Below are positions 1-10,900 of a stretch of 64,000 bases of DNA, in pieces. How positions within the stretch are numbered: position 1 is the stretch's first letter; every line of letters begins with the position of its first letter. Origin of the DNA: Lithobates sylvaticus (taxonomy: Eukaryota; Chordata; Amphibia; Anura; Ranidae); assembly GCA_028564925.1 (NCBI GenBank), contig CM053034.1, positions 93,829,626 through 93,893,625 of the forward strand. Direction: 5' to 3'. The notes beneath the pieces are model-generated. The model worked only from the letters and a program-made list of their open reading frames with translations. It was not told where the DNA came from and did not search any database. The position numbers and the translations under genes are program-made.

Positions 1-203
1 TGGGCACTGCTGTTAAAGCGCCTGCAAAGCGTTTCGGCAGCGTCGCCAGATGGGTGCATTTAACCACTTCCTCGGACGCTAGCTGGGTTATAATCGCCCC
101 GCTAGCAGCCGAATAGCACCGCTAAAATGGCAGTAAAGCACCGCTAAAACTAGCAGCGTTTTACCGTCAATGCCTGCCCGCTCCAGTGTGAAAGCAGCCT
201 TAA
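1..203. mobile_element. Right part of a TA-type MITE, cut by the window edge
   Basis: The right end reads CCAGTGTGAAAGCAGCCTTA, the inverse of the left-end style TAAGGCT...TTTCACACTGG seen in the elements at 48944 and 7903. The interior is full of GCGCTTT/AGCGCC-like words and GCTAGCAGC, as in those copies. The left end lies outside the window. It is a non-autonomous DNA transposon relic with no coding capacity visible. Confidence 0.6.
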
Positions 204-229
204 TTAATAAGTGATTCAGAAAAATTCTT

Positions 230-590
230 ACATTTTATTAAACAAAACAAAACCTCCAATCAGTTCACTTATATGTATAATTTAGATAACTAAAAAAAAA
301 ATATATATTAAATACACAAAAACAGGTAATCAAAACTTTGACGAAAAAAATGGGCTAACTTTGCTGTTTTTTAGTTTTTTTTTTAATCATTAGTGTATTT
401 TCCCAAAAAATTGCGTTTGACCGCTGCGCAAATACCGTGTGACATAAAATATTGCAACAACCGCTATTTTATTCCCTAGGGTCTCTGCTAAAAAAATATA
501 TATAATTTTTGGGGGTTCTAAGTGATTTTCTATCAGAAAATACAGGATTTTTACTTGTAAGCAACAAGTGTCAGAAAAGATTTAGGCTAT
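230..590. mobile_element. Internal fragment of the TTAA/CCACTT element family
   Basis: The stretch with GGGCTAACTTTGCTGTT, GCGCAAATACCGTGTGACA and GGGGGTTCTAAGTGATTTT matches the segment near 10580-10800 in the same orientation and 16200-16420 in the opposite one. Neither terminus was found here, so it is a fragment. Confidence 0.6.
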
Positions 591-850
591 AAATGGTTAA
601 ACTGGGAACTTCTCCACACAGCTGAGTTCATTGATAAGAAACATTGTATCATTTTCTCACACTTGGCAGTCTGCCCAGACAAGTTACAAGACTTCAGGGA
701 AAACTTCAGGCAACTTGCATTAACTTCTATCCGAAGTCATTTGCAAGTCCCGCTGAAGTTTTAAAACCGGACTTTTTTAGCAGCAGAATCGGCCGATGCC
801 GATTAATTAAAAAACACCAAATATCGGCCGATATATCGGTCGACCTCTAA
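591..850. repeat. Dispersed repeat fragment ending in an ATCGGCCGATATATCGG palindrome
   Basis: The end of this stretch (about 788-850) carries ATCGGCCGAT-type self-complementary words followed by TCGACCTCTA, which looks like the terminus of a DNA transposon. The family was not determined. No gene was seen. Confidence 0.35.
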
Positions 851-2133
851 TGCTAGATCACTACTTGGGGAAGCTGCCTGTGTCCTAGCAATGCACCACA
901 CTGGGTGGCAAAGGCCACCTGTGTCCTTCTAATGAAGGGTGCTAGGATATTTTCTTGAGCAACAGATGCATCCTAGCGGTGGTGCCATTTATGGTGCAAC
1001 AATGTATCCATGGAAACTTTTTCTCTAACTTCTTTAAACAGGATTTTGGTGTCGTCTTCTGCCAGACAGGATGTTGCTTCCTTTTTTTTTTCATATGGCG
1101 GGGTGCATGTACCCTTATGAGTAGGGTCTACAGACACTAAATAATGCTGAAGATCAGCTTGGTTTTTAGAAAATGAATACGTTATACTTGGAGGTCCTAA
1201 TTGTTTTCTCTTAAATTTTCTATTATTATTATTATACAGGATTTATATAGCGCCAACAGTTTACGTAGCGCTATTTAATCTTGAACCAGAGAATTCAGCA
1301 GCTACCAAGGAGGTGTGTTCAGGATGACGGGGTATAAGGCCATGAGCTTTTCTGAACAGTTTTAGACAGACATTTTTAAAAATAGATCCTAGTATTTATT
1401 TTTGTGTAAGCGTATAACAAAACACGATATTCCAGCACTCGGAGAGCTATCGTATTTAATCTACTACTGTGGACGTGTCATTTAAAGCCATTTACTGATT
1501 GCTCTTACCCAGAATCCTTTGTGTAAGAAGAGCTTACTGCAGCTAGAATTTCTAATTAATTGCTGAGGACAGGACTGAAATAAGTGCTGTCTATACGGCT
1601 GTAACCCTTTTGAAGGCCTAGAGTAGGCATATACCACAGGAGCGGGTGATTGCGGCATACTGCTGGAATAGAACACTGTTCACAGGAACTCGTGCTGTAT
1701 ATTTATACCCGCTATTCATGCATGCTACAGTGACAATGATATTGTTTTAAAAGGTGTATTTATAAAATGCACGGCTGTTCATCCTTCGATGCATGTAAAT
1801 TCTTTCTGTGAAAATGGAGGCAAATCGAATGTTCGCAGGCTGTATACTCTGCATAGCAAATATTGTTCATTGAAAAATAGTGTGAATGGTAAAATTGCTC
1901 CTTTATGGAAGGTAGATGGTGCTGAGTATCATGGGAAATAAGTGTGCTCCTCCGGCTCTATCTACTGGTCAAAACACAGTATTTTCCTCACCCTTATTTT
2001 TTCAATAAATTACTTTTGACCTGCAGAGAATCTCTGGCTTGAGAGCATTTGATTTCACACAGAACAAATTTACATGAACTTTTGATGGATGAGCAGCTGC
2101 TGTTTAGATTTGTTCTCTTTGATCCCAGACAGG
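851..2133. other. Stretch without a recognised gene
   Basis: There is no convincing exon. At 1207-1273 a (TTA)n run is joined to CAGGATTTATATAGCGCCAA, a repeat that recurs at 21450-21600. The remainder appears to be unique AT-rich DNA. Confidence 0.4.
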
Positions 2134-2270
<137 letters not shown>

Positions 2271-2773
2271 TACAAAAAAAGAGAGCGAGATCTAATCTCT
2301 ATCTCTCTATCTCTTGGTATCCTAAGCCAGGGCGTTATCCAAGGACACATTCTTGGAACCTGGGACCATTTAAGGACAATGCTGTTTTTATGCATTAATT
2401 TCAAAATAAGTTTACCTTGCTAGCTGGTTGTAGGCTGTTTGATGCTCTAAAGGGTACCCATCATAGATGGCTAGATCAGGTAAGAAGCGGATTTTGATAG
2501 GTGTGCTGTTACTAGGGTAACGGATGATCAGACATGTTGGACAAAGTATCACTATTCCCCCCCCCCCCCCCCCCATAACAATCCTCTGCATTGCTCCTTC
2601 CCTGTCTATTTATTGCAGCTTGTCTACTTGGCTCCATTTATGACACACAGAACTCTCATGTTTATAGTGGCAGGTGGTAAGCTTTGCTTTGCTTCTGCGT
2701 TGGCCATTGATAAAGCTGTCCATGCACAAAACTTCTCCAGTTCTTGGAAATTGATCTGATTGCGGTATTTAGA

Positions 2774-2774
<1 letters not shown>

Positions 2775-2815
<41 letters not shown>
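2775..2815. repeat. (TGTC)n microsatellite
   Basis: About ten copies of the tetranucleotide TGTC. A poly(C) run lies just upstream near 2557-2574. Nothing gene-like is nearby. Confidence 0.95.
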
Positions 2816-3074
2816 GCCCTTCAATATCTGTGGTGGCCATTGAGCTCCTGGGCAAGAGGCTTTCCACATAGAAGAATGGACATCTGAATCTGTACTGGTT
2901 AATGGGATCCGTTTTGGAATTTCAGATAGTCTCCCTTTTTTATTTATTTTTTAAATCTGGCCATAGACAGAAAAGCACAGTAAGTAACCATTTCATAAAA
3001 AAAATAGATTACAGGTCCATGAACAAGTCAACGTATATGGTTTATTTTTGCAGAATATGGCTATTGATTAGTGT

Positions 3075-3375
3075 CACTTTAAGCTGGCTATAGACTGAGC
3101 GAATTTCAGGCGGCTGCTAATGAAGTGGCTGAAATTTGCTCTTTGTTGTGTTTCAAAAAAAAATTGATTGTTTGTTTAGCAATTGTTGAGTTCTGCTGGA
3201 GATTTTCAGCTGAACAGCGGTTACATCCAATTGGTTGCCTTAAATCATCCCCTGGTGACTGTCGGTATACAATAACCCAGCAGAGAGATTCATCTATCCA
3301 CACTGTTTAGCGTGGATGGAGGAATCTGTTGGATTTCTTTTATTAGGACTGCAGACTTGTGGTGTATGGCCAGCA
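3075..3375. repeat. Dispersed repeat of the 'TGGCCAGC' type
   Basis: This AT-rich block contains words about a cyclic GGGGAGGATT/CCACACTG type also seen near 5480-5560, 12010-12130, 40530-40680 and 58640-58870. Those stretches share phrases such as CCCCACTG, GTATTCTGACAG and TGTATGATC. It is probably an old non-autonomous DNA element; ends and family are not certain. The flanking DNA (2816-3074 and 3376-4219) shows nothing recognisable. Confidence 0.3.
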
Positions 3376-4219
3376 TTAGACAATAACATTTGGCCTAGAT
3401 TAAGAGTTTAATGTTATTTTTAACTAAATATCATCCTGCTGACAAAGAGGCTCACAGGAAATGGTCGGAGAATGGGAGTGAATCACCAACATGTGCAAAT
3501 CGAGTTGGCAAGATAATAGCTTTTTTCCTCCCATGTTTCTAACTCCTTGTAGCCTCTGAACAAGTATTATAACATTCTGTTTATTGTCAAATTGGATAAA
3601 ATCCAGACCATATTTAAAGAACTACTCCACCCAGAAGTGATGGATTGTGATTCACATTATAACAATCCAGAACAGACAGAGCACATTTCTATAATCCGCC
3701 ACTTTTCATGACTTAATGTTTACACATATTTTTGCATTTGTTTGTTCTGTAGACAACCTATATCAAGCTGGAGAAAATATACGGAAGTACAGAATCCTCT
3801 ATCCATTCACTTGGCTTGTAACTATCTAGGAATGTTGGAACATTGCTAGAGCTAGAAAGCATTTGAGCCATCCTAAGGCAGCATATGTACTAAAGGGAAT
3901 ACAATGGATAAATGAAGTTCACAATGTGATGAACCTTCATTTCTACCACCTTTCCATCTGTATTTTATATTGTAAGGCATTGTCGCAAATCAATGTAAAG
4001 AGTTGTGGGTACAAGCACAGGAAGAATTGACGTTTTCAGACAGTGGTCAGTGGAGAAGTGACCCTTTTCATTGGTTCTCGGTGAAGGACCCTAGATGAGC
4101 GGTCAGAGGGGGGCAGGATTTATTCTATTCAAGTATGTATTCCTAACTCAAATCTCAATTCTTTCTTAAAAAAAAAAATAAATAAAAAAAAAAAAAATGT
4201 AGTAACATAAACGACGCTC

Positions 4220-4329
4220 CCTAATATATACAAAAAAAATCAATAAATACAATTCCAAGTGTTCATATTAAAGTGCACTTTAATATGAACACTTGGAATT
4301 GTGTTCATTGATTTATTTTTTTGGATATA
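4220..4329. repeat. 110-bp hairpin with a perfect 50-bp palindromic core
   Basis: Bases 4251-4300 are exactly self-complementary around AAAGTGCACTTT. Outside the core the arms continue with a few mismatches to about 4220 and 4329. It resembles a foldback MITE or a junction of two element ends. Confidence 0.85.
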
Positions 4330-6238
4330 TTAGTTTGCAGAAGGGAGTGCAGTTTTTCACATTACTATATCGTGTAAATTGCAATGCATTACTTTCACCA
4401 TCAAACAATCATGCTATAGCAATACAAACTAAACTGTCCCTTGCACAGCCGGTTGCCCATTGTGAATGGTCTTGCAGTCTTTCGGGACCTGTGATGTGTC
4501 CCAGAAGGCTGTGGGGCAAGGGGGGAAACTTTTTTTGCTCGAATTGCTGTGGCGATCTGACCAGCAGAGATGGGGCATGTAAATAAGTGGAACTTGCCCT
4601 TTTTGGATGAAGCTCTGCTTTAAGAACTCTTGCACACAGATGCATTAGGGGAGTATGCCGGTACTCGCATATACCTGTGTGCTATATGTGGGTTTAAGTG
4701 AATACTGACGTAGTCCCGTATACAACTGTTTATGTCCATGGGTGGATGTATACAGCACTTGGGAATCCCTGGCATGGAAACAGACAGAATTGTATGCTAT
4801 GCACACTTACTGGGCCTGTTTAGCCTTAGAAATTAGATTTTAAAAAGTAAGATGTAAAATATGTCCAAAAATTGGTTTACAGTTATTCAACTTTTATAAA
4901 AAATAAAAAAAAGTCTCCCAATACATTAAAATGTGCAGGTTCTCTGTGCAGAAAAAGCTGGGGGATTTAGTCGTGAAGGAAATGGGCATGAAGGTTTGGC
5001 AGCTTTTTAAAGAACACATTTACAGTAACTGATCCATGATTATGTTTTAGATTACCGAAATGTGTTAGAAATTACCTCAGAGAAAGCAAGATGTGATATG
5101 ACAGCAGCAGAAATATCATTTTAATTTCGTAGACTGTGATTGTTTGATTTGACTATGCAGTTTGTTGAACACAGAAAATAGTACATTGCTGAATTCGGTA
5201 GTAATGTAAGCTCCTTTCATCTCCAGGTTGGCAATTATCTGTTAAGCATTGTCCAAAACTGATTATGGTTTTAGATGGATGCCAGCAATTGAACCAGCCA
5301 TTGGGTGACTTTAGTTTTTACAAGAGATCCTCCTCCTGGAGGTTTCTGACCTTCCTTTTTGGATTCATACCCCATGTATAAGTCAGATTTCCCAGACCTA
5401 AACCTAGGCAGGCCAAAGATGAGTCAGTGTTGTGTTTTTTTTTTTTTTTTTTTTTTTTGTTCAACCAGCAGGATGATCTCAAAAAAAATATGGTCTCCGT
5501 TTCCCCATCGACACACTCAATGTGGATAGAGGAATCCTCCCCACTGATTTATTGTAGTCTGACAGTGGGGAGATGTTATGCCTGCGTCTATCTATTAAGT
5601 TCTTGTGGTAAAACCAAGGAAACCTAGACTTCTGAAGTGTATTAATGCTTTACTAAACAGGGAAAAATCTGGAAGAGGCCTTTGTAGACATATGCTGTTA
5701 CTAAATCTAAAACTCTATATTATTGCAATAAAGTCACTATACAAATGCCCATAGCAACACAGGAGACTACCCCACTGTCAAAATACACCGAACAGCGCTG
5801 CCAGCTGTAGCCTCCTGCAAGACCTGTGCACTCAGTGAGCTGCTGTTATCTGCAAGTGGCACTACCTGTAGGGGACCCTTTGAGAAGCCAGACAAAGGCC
5901 TTTCCACTGTTCTAGAACTGCCATCAGTGGACAGACTGCATTGTTGAGGACATCTGCCAGGCACTGGATTGTTGCGTGGCCTTTTACCCACCACCTTGTG
6001 TCTTGAATTTTGCCTAGAGTTGCTGGGATACTATCGTTGTTGGCAGTTTTATTTATTTTTTAAAGGGGGGGGGACGCTATCCTTTTACAGCCTGTTGGGT
6101 CACTTTGAGAAAATATTTGCCTCTGTAGATCGCATAAACCTTCACTTGAAGTTTGAGCAATCCACTGTTAATTTTAAAGGGCCCCACCGCCAGGAGACTC
6201 CTGTAGTTAGCTATATCCTCTTTACTCTATATCAGGAA

Positions 6239-6240
<2 letters not shown>
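4330..6240. other. Stretch without a recognised gene
   Basis: No supported exon. It contains a poly(T) run at about 5437-5458 and fragments of the dispersed repeat described at 3075 (5480-5560 and 5755-5990). Open frames here are short and without recognisable domains. Confidence 0.4.

Positions 6241-6282
<42 letters not shown>
6241..6282. repeat. (GT)n microsatellite
   Basis: About 21 GT dinucleotides, followed by a short AT-rich tract. Confidence 0.95.
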
Positions 6283-6285
<3 letters not shown>

Positions 6286-6480
6286 TATATAATATATATA
6301 TAATTTTATTTTATTTTTTTCCTGCAGTGCCACTGTCCTCTTGCCTAGTGTGTTTTTGGCAAAGCCTTTCACTGGCAGTAAGGAAAGTCAACACCAGCCT
6401 TGTTCCGTTTTCTTGTTATTTAATTGTACTGCCAGTTTAACAACCCCCATTTTTCTTCAGGGCTTATAGCTACATTTTAA

Positions 6481-6999
6481 AGCGGTTCTGCACACACTAT
6501 TTTGTCATGTTAAAATAATTTTTAGTCTTACAATTAACTCACATTTTTGGTGTCGGTTCGTTATCCGTGTCCGTATTTCTAAAAAAAAAACTGCACTTTT
6601 AAAATATAAACCAGCAGAAATGTAATTTTGCTTGCGGGCATTTGAAACCCACAAGCATTTACTTCCTTGTTCCCTTTCGTTATGGGAACCAGCATGCCTC
6701 ACGTTCGCCGAAATCTTGCGAGATTTACGGGCCTCCGGCCGAAATCTCGCGAGATTTCGGCCGGAGGCCCGTAAATCTTGCGAGATTTCGGCGGATGTCC
6801 GCACTGACTCCTGGGATGAATGACGCCACATCCCAGGAGACAGTGCGGCATGACGAGGATCCCCGCCCACCCCCGAAGAGACAGAGGAACGACCGTCAGC
6901 AATTACAAGGTAAGTTAAAAAAAAAAAAACGGCCATTTAGTACTCTTTGCCTGATTTGGAAGGCCCAGATTTACTAAATGGCGTGTGTGCAGAACCGCT
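6481..6999. mobile_element. TTAA-flanked MITE with a central 88-bp palindrome
   Basis: The ends are inverted copies of AGCGGTTCTGCACACAC and each is bordered by TTAA (6477-6480 and 7000-7003), the target used by piggyBac- and Kolobok-type transposases. No transposase is encoded; the open frames inside come from palindromic, CpG-rich sequence. At 6706-6793 lies a near-perfect palindrome centred on TCTCGCGAGA. A perfect splice-donor octamer AGGTAAGT lies at 6908-6915. Assignment to Kolobok rather than piggyBac is inference from the AG-type terminus. Confidence 0.85.
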
Positions 7000-7902
7000 T
7001 TAATAAAGCCCATTTATCACAATTGGCATGCCGGTGTATTGTCGGGCACAGTATTGTTAACAAAGTCAATCTCCCTGCTAAGGAAAATGTTCCAGTTGTT
7101 GGTTATCTGCATGAGGATATAGTTTATATTACGGTAAAGGTGTAGCTTTACCTTTTTTTTTTTTTTTTTTTTTTGTGAAGAAAATTGAATAAAAGTACAT
7201 GTTTTTGTTTGCAAGTAAAGAATTAGCATTTTATTCACCGATCTGTGAATCGGGCTCCTGTAGGTACAAAAAAAGCAGGAGGTTTGCATAGCAAGTTTCC
7301 AGCTGTAGGCCGAGCTGAAACTCTATTGTATTTTCAATCCCATGAATGCAGCGTTGCACTTTATTTTTACATTTCCTGATTGAGAAATCACAATGACAGG
7401 ACTGGGTTTGCCATGATCCTGAAATTGAGAAATTTGCCGGGCATCTGGTCATGCTGAATGTACCTTCTAATTTTTTTTATTTTTATTTTTTCCTGCTTTT
7501 AGCATGCATGGAGGTGGGACAATTTACAGGAGCTCTGTAAATTTATACATTACAATTTCCCCACGAAAGTGGAGTAACCCTTTATTGTGTCTAATGCCAA
7601 AAAATAAGAATTGAAGTCCAATCTTCCATTCAAAAGATTTGAATAATTAGTATTGTGCCATTGCTTTCTAAAATGCTGGTTGCCTGCCTGTCTTGTTGGT
7701 GATTTTAGCTTCAGTACCTTCGGAATCACTGATGCTTAACAAGTTTGATAGAGTCCGTCCAGCAGCCCCTGATGACCTGTCATTATAGTGAATAGAGCCG
7801 TCGGACGCACATAGCTGCTCTCCTTTGCAGCTGTAAACAACGGATTTCTGCTGCTACAATTTGCATCGGCCCTTATCTCAGGTGTGAATGTAGCTATATA
7901 GG
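7000..7902. other. Stretch without a recognised gene
   Basis: AT-rich DNA with a poly(T) run at about 7152-7174. No exon, RNA gene or clear element end was recognised. Confidence 0.4.
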
Positions 7903-8530
7903 CTAAGACCCCTTTCACACTGGGGCGTTTTTCAGGCGCTTTGGCGTTAAAAAAAAAGCGACTGAAAGAAGCCTCATCTGCAATCCCATTGTGAAATCTC
8001 GAGTGCTTTCACACTGAGACCCCTTTCACACTATGACGTTTTTCAGGCGCTTTAGCGTTAAAATAAGCACTTGAAAGAAGCCGCAACTGCAATCCCAATG
8101 TGAAAGCCAGAGTGCTTTCACACTGAGGCGCTGCGCTGGCAGGGTGTCAAAAAAAAGTCCTGCAAGCAGCTTCTTTGCAGCGCTTTTGGAGCGGTGAATA
8201 CACCACTCCTAAAGCGCCCCTTCCCATTGAAATCAATGGGAAGCACCTCCAAAACGCCTGAAAAGCGCCTGCAAAGCACTTTTGGCAGAGACATTTTGTG
8301 GGCGCTTTTAACCCTTTATTTGGCCACTAGCAGGGGTTAAAAGCGCCCCACTAGCGATCGAAAAACGATGAGAAAGCGCCGCTAGTTTAAGCGGCGCTTT
8401 ACGAGCGCTGGCAGTGTGAAAGGGCTCTTAAAGCACTTGGGCTTTCACATTGGGATTGCAGATGAGGCTTCTTTCAAGTGCTTTACAGGCTAAAGCGCAT
8501 GAAAAATGCCCCAGTGTGAAAGGGGTCTTA
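7903..8530. mobile_element. TA-flanked MITE (AGACCCCTTTCACACTGG termini)
   Basis: The left end AGACCCCTTTCACACTGGGG is repeated inverted at the right end (CCCCAGTGTGAAAGGGGTCT), with TA on both sides. The interior is rich in GCGCTTT/AAAGCGC and contains the phrase GAAATCAATGGGAAGC also seen at 49115. The left end is internally duplicated with a period of about 110 bp. No coding capacity. The short target suggests a Tc1/mariner-like or related transposase. Confidence 0.8.
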
Positions 8531-9756
8531 GTATGAGTGAAACCTGACAGAGGAACAGCTTCCAAGTGCGATCTGTGGCATGTACTGCTTGGCTTGACTT
8601 TTAATGAGCGATCTCCCATGTGCAACCTGTTTTATACGTTGGACCTTCTATGGAGCATTGTAAGAGCCAGCATGCAAAAACCAACAATATGTAGCCAGTA
8701 GCACTGCTGATTGCACACTATTGATGTTTGTATCTCCCCCCTGAATCATTTGTGCAAAAGCAGTGCATACACAGAATATCCATGGCCTTCAGTCATTCAA
8801 ATTAATCTGACATTTTGCGCGTGCACAGCTACCGCATGAATCACTCCTTCAGGGAGTCATTCATCAATAGTCAGTCATTCAATCTGTAGTGGGGCCACTG
8901 CTGGCTACACTTTGTTGGTTCTGAGCAGTGTTGGCAGCCACTAGAGTGGATTTATATATGTAATTGTAACACAATGCTTTTTTTTTTTTTTTTTTTAAAC
9001 CTGAGAAAAAGTAATCCAAATGTTACAAAATATTTGATTTATAAGCCAGTGTGTCTTTGCCATCCTACTGTGGAGAGCTGAATTATATAAAAGATGTATG
9101 CCGTATGAATGTTTCTGCTGAGATGCACAGACAGGCCCATACCTGCACCTACTTTCTGTCATGGTGGGTATGTCAGCACAATACAAAGACAATATTATGC
9201 CTTCCACAATTTCTCATCTTTTCCCATTTTGGTTTCCAGCCAGCATTTTCTTACACAACATGATTCCAGTTGCTTTCTGCCTGCATTCTGGAGATCTGTG
9301 AGCGTTTTTTTTTTTTTTTTTTTTTTTCTCTGTCGTGGTAGGTTTGTCTTTATTTCCGTCTCTCTTTAGTCTTCTTCCATGTTGGTGAAATCTCACACCA
9401 TTGTGTCTCGGTACAGCTTCTTCATATGAAGTATATACAATAATGAATGCTGAAGCACCGTCCGATCTTCGTAAATAAGTAGACCTCTTAAAAAGATTTG
9501 TTCTAGTTTCCCACAGCAACCAGTGTACATCGCCCCCCAGAACTAATGTTCCTCCTAACCCCATCTTACCTTGTCTGCTGGGTTGAGCTCAAATAATATA
9601 CTCGCCCTCCCAACAAATCTAGCATTGTCCTAATATGATCCTGCACTGTACACGAGGTACCATGCTGCAATCTTTCTTTGGAGTGGGACAAAAGCAAAAA
9701 GGTTAAAAAAAAAAGCATATCCGTTTTTAAGATTGCATAGGGGTAAATGGTCCTCT
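8531..9756. other. Stretch without a recognised gene
   Basis: Contains poly(T) runs near 8978 and 9305 and otherwise unremarkable DNA. Short open frames on both strands have no recognisable domain. Confidence 0.4.
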
Positions 9757-9760
9757 TTAA

Positions 9761-10900
9761 CCACTTCCGGACCGCCGCACGCCAATATATGTCCTAACTT
9801 TGAAGAGGATTATCGTTGTTGTGGCAGCAGCTAGCTGCCATAACTCCGGTATCCTCTTTCGGCCGGCGGTCCGGTTTCCGATTTAATAGTGGTCTCTGCG
9901 GTGAATTCGCTGCAAGATCACTTTTATCGGCGGCGGGAGAGGGGCCCCCTCCTGCTGCGCTCCGGTGCCCTCCGCCGCTTACCGGAGCCATTGGCAGCAG
10001 AGGAGGCGATCGGATCCGCTCACGTCAGTGGCATGGAGACGAGTGAGTGGAAGATGGCCCCCACCCGTCTCCATACCATTGCAGGGCGGAAGCGACGTCA
10101 AAACGCCACTTCCGCCCATGGCTCTTAAAGGGCCATTTAAAAAAATAAATTAATAAATGTTTATTGCATTTTAGTGTAAATATGAGGTCTTTTTGATCTC
10201 ATATTTAAGAGGTGCTGTCATGCTTTTTTTCTATTACAAGGGATGTTTACATTCCTTGTAATAGGAATAAAAGTGATATATATATTACTGTAAAAATAAA
10301 GGAGCTCGTGAGCTGAAGCGAACGCATACATGAGTAACACTATGAAAACAGTGCTCAAACAAGTGAGGTATCGCTGCGATCGGGAGAGCGAGAGCGATAA
10401 TTCTAGTCCTCTGTAACTCAAAACATGCAACCTGTAGATTTTTTTTTTTTTTATTTTATAAACGTCGCCTATGGAGATTTTTAAGGGTAAAAGTTTGTCG
10501 CCATTCCAGCGAGCGGGCGCAATTTTGAAGCGTGACTTGTTGGGTATCAATTTACTCGGCATAACATTTATCTTTTACAATATAAAAAAATATTGGGCTA
10601 ACTTTGCTGTTGTCTTATTTTTTAATTAAAAAAAGTGTATTTTTTTTTTCCCAAAAAAAGTGCGCTTGTAAGACCCCTGCGCAAATACGGTGTGACAAAG
10701 TATTGCAACAACGCCTTTTTATTCTCTAGGATGTTTGGGGGTTCTAAGTAATTTTATAGCAAAAAAAAAAAAAAGTTTTTAACTTGTAAACAACAAATTT
10801 CAAAAAGTGGATTGGTCCTTAAAAATCTGTTTCTTTTTCTCAGTCAGCCTATGACGGCTGCACCAAACATTCATATTTGTTTTTTGTTTTTTTTTCGGCC
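9761..10900. mobile_element. TTAA/CCACTT-type element copy
   Basis: Begins TTAA then CCACTTCCGGACCGCCGC (TTAA at 9757-9760). It contains a CpG-rich block with short hairpins to about 10110, then GTTGGGTATCAATTTACTCG and TTGGGCTAACTTTGCTGTTG, which match the reverse complement of 16200-16450. The right end is not clear, so the end coordinate is approximate. Although CpG-rich, the block looks like repeat sequence rather than a promoter island. Confidence 0.65.

Noticed and set aside
6505-6936. 143-codon minus-strand frame with Arg-Ser-rich text
   Set aside because: It lies within the TTAA MITE and arises from the palindrome; the opposite strand gives nearly the same peptide (ISRDFGRRPVNLARFRR).
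9761-10130. CpG-rich stretch as a possible CD151 promoter
   Set aside because: It belongs to the TTAA/CCACTT repeat family and lies 18 kb upstream; no exon or donor in support.
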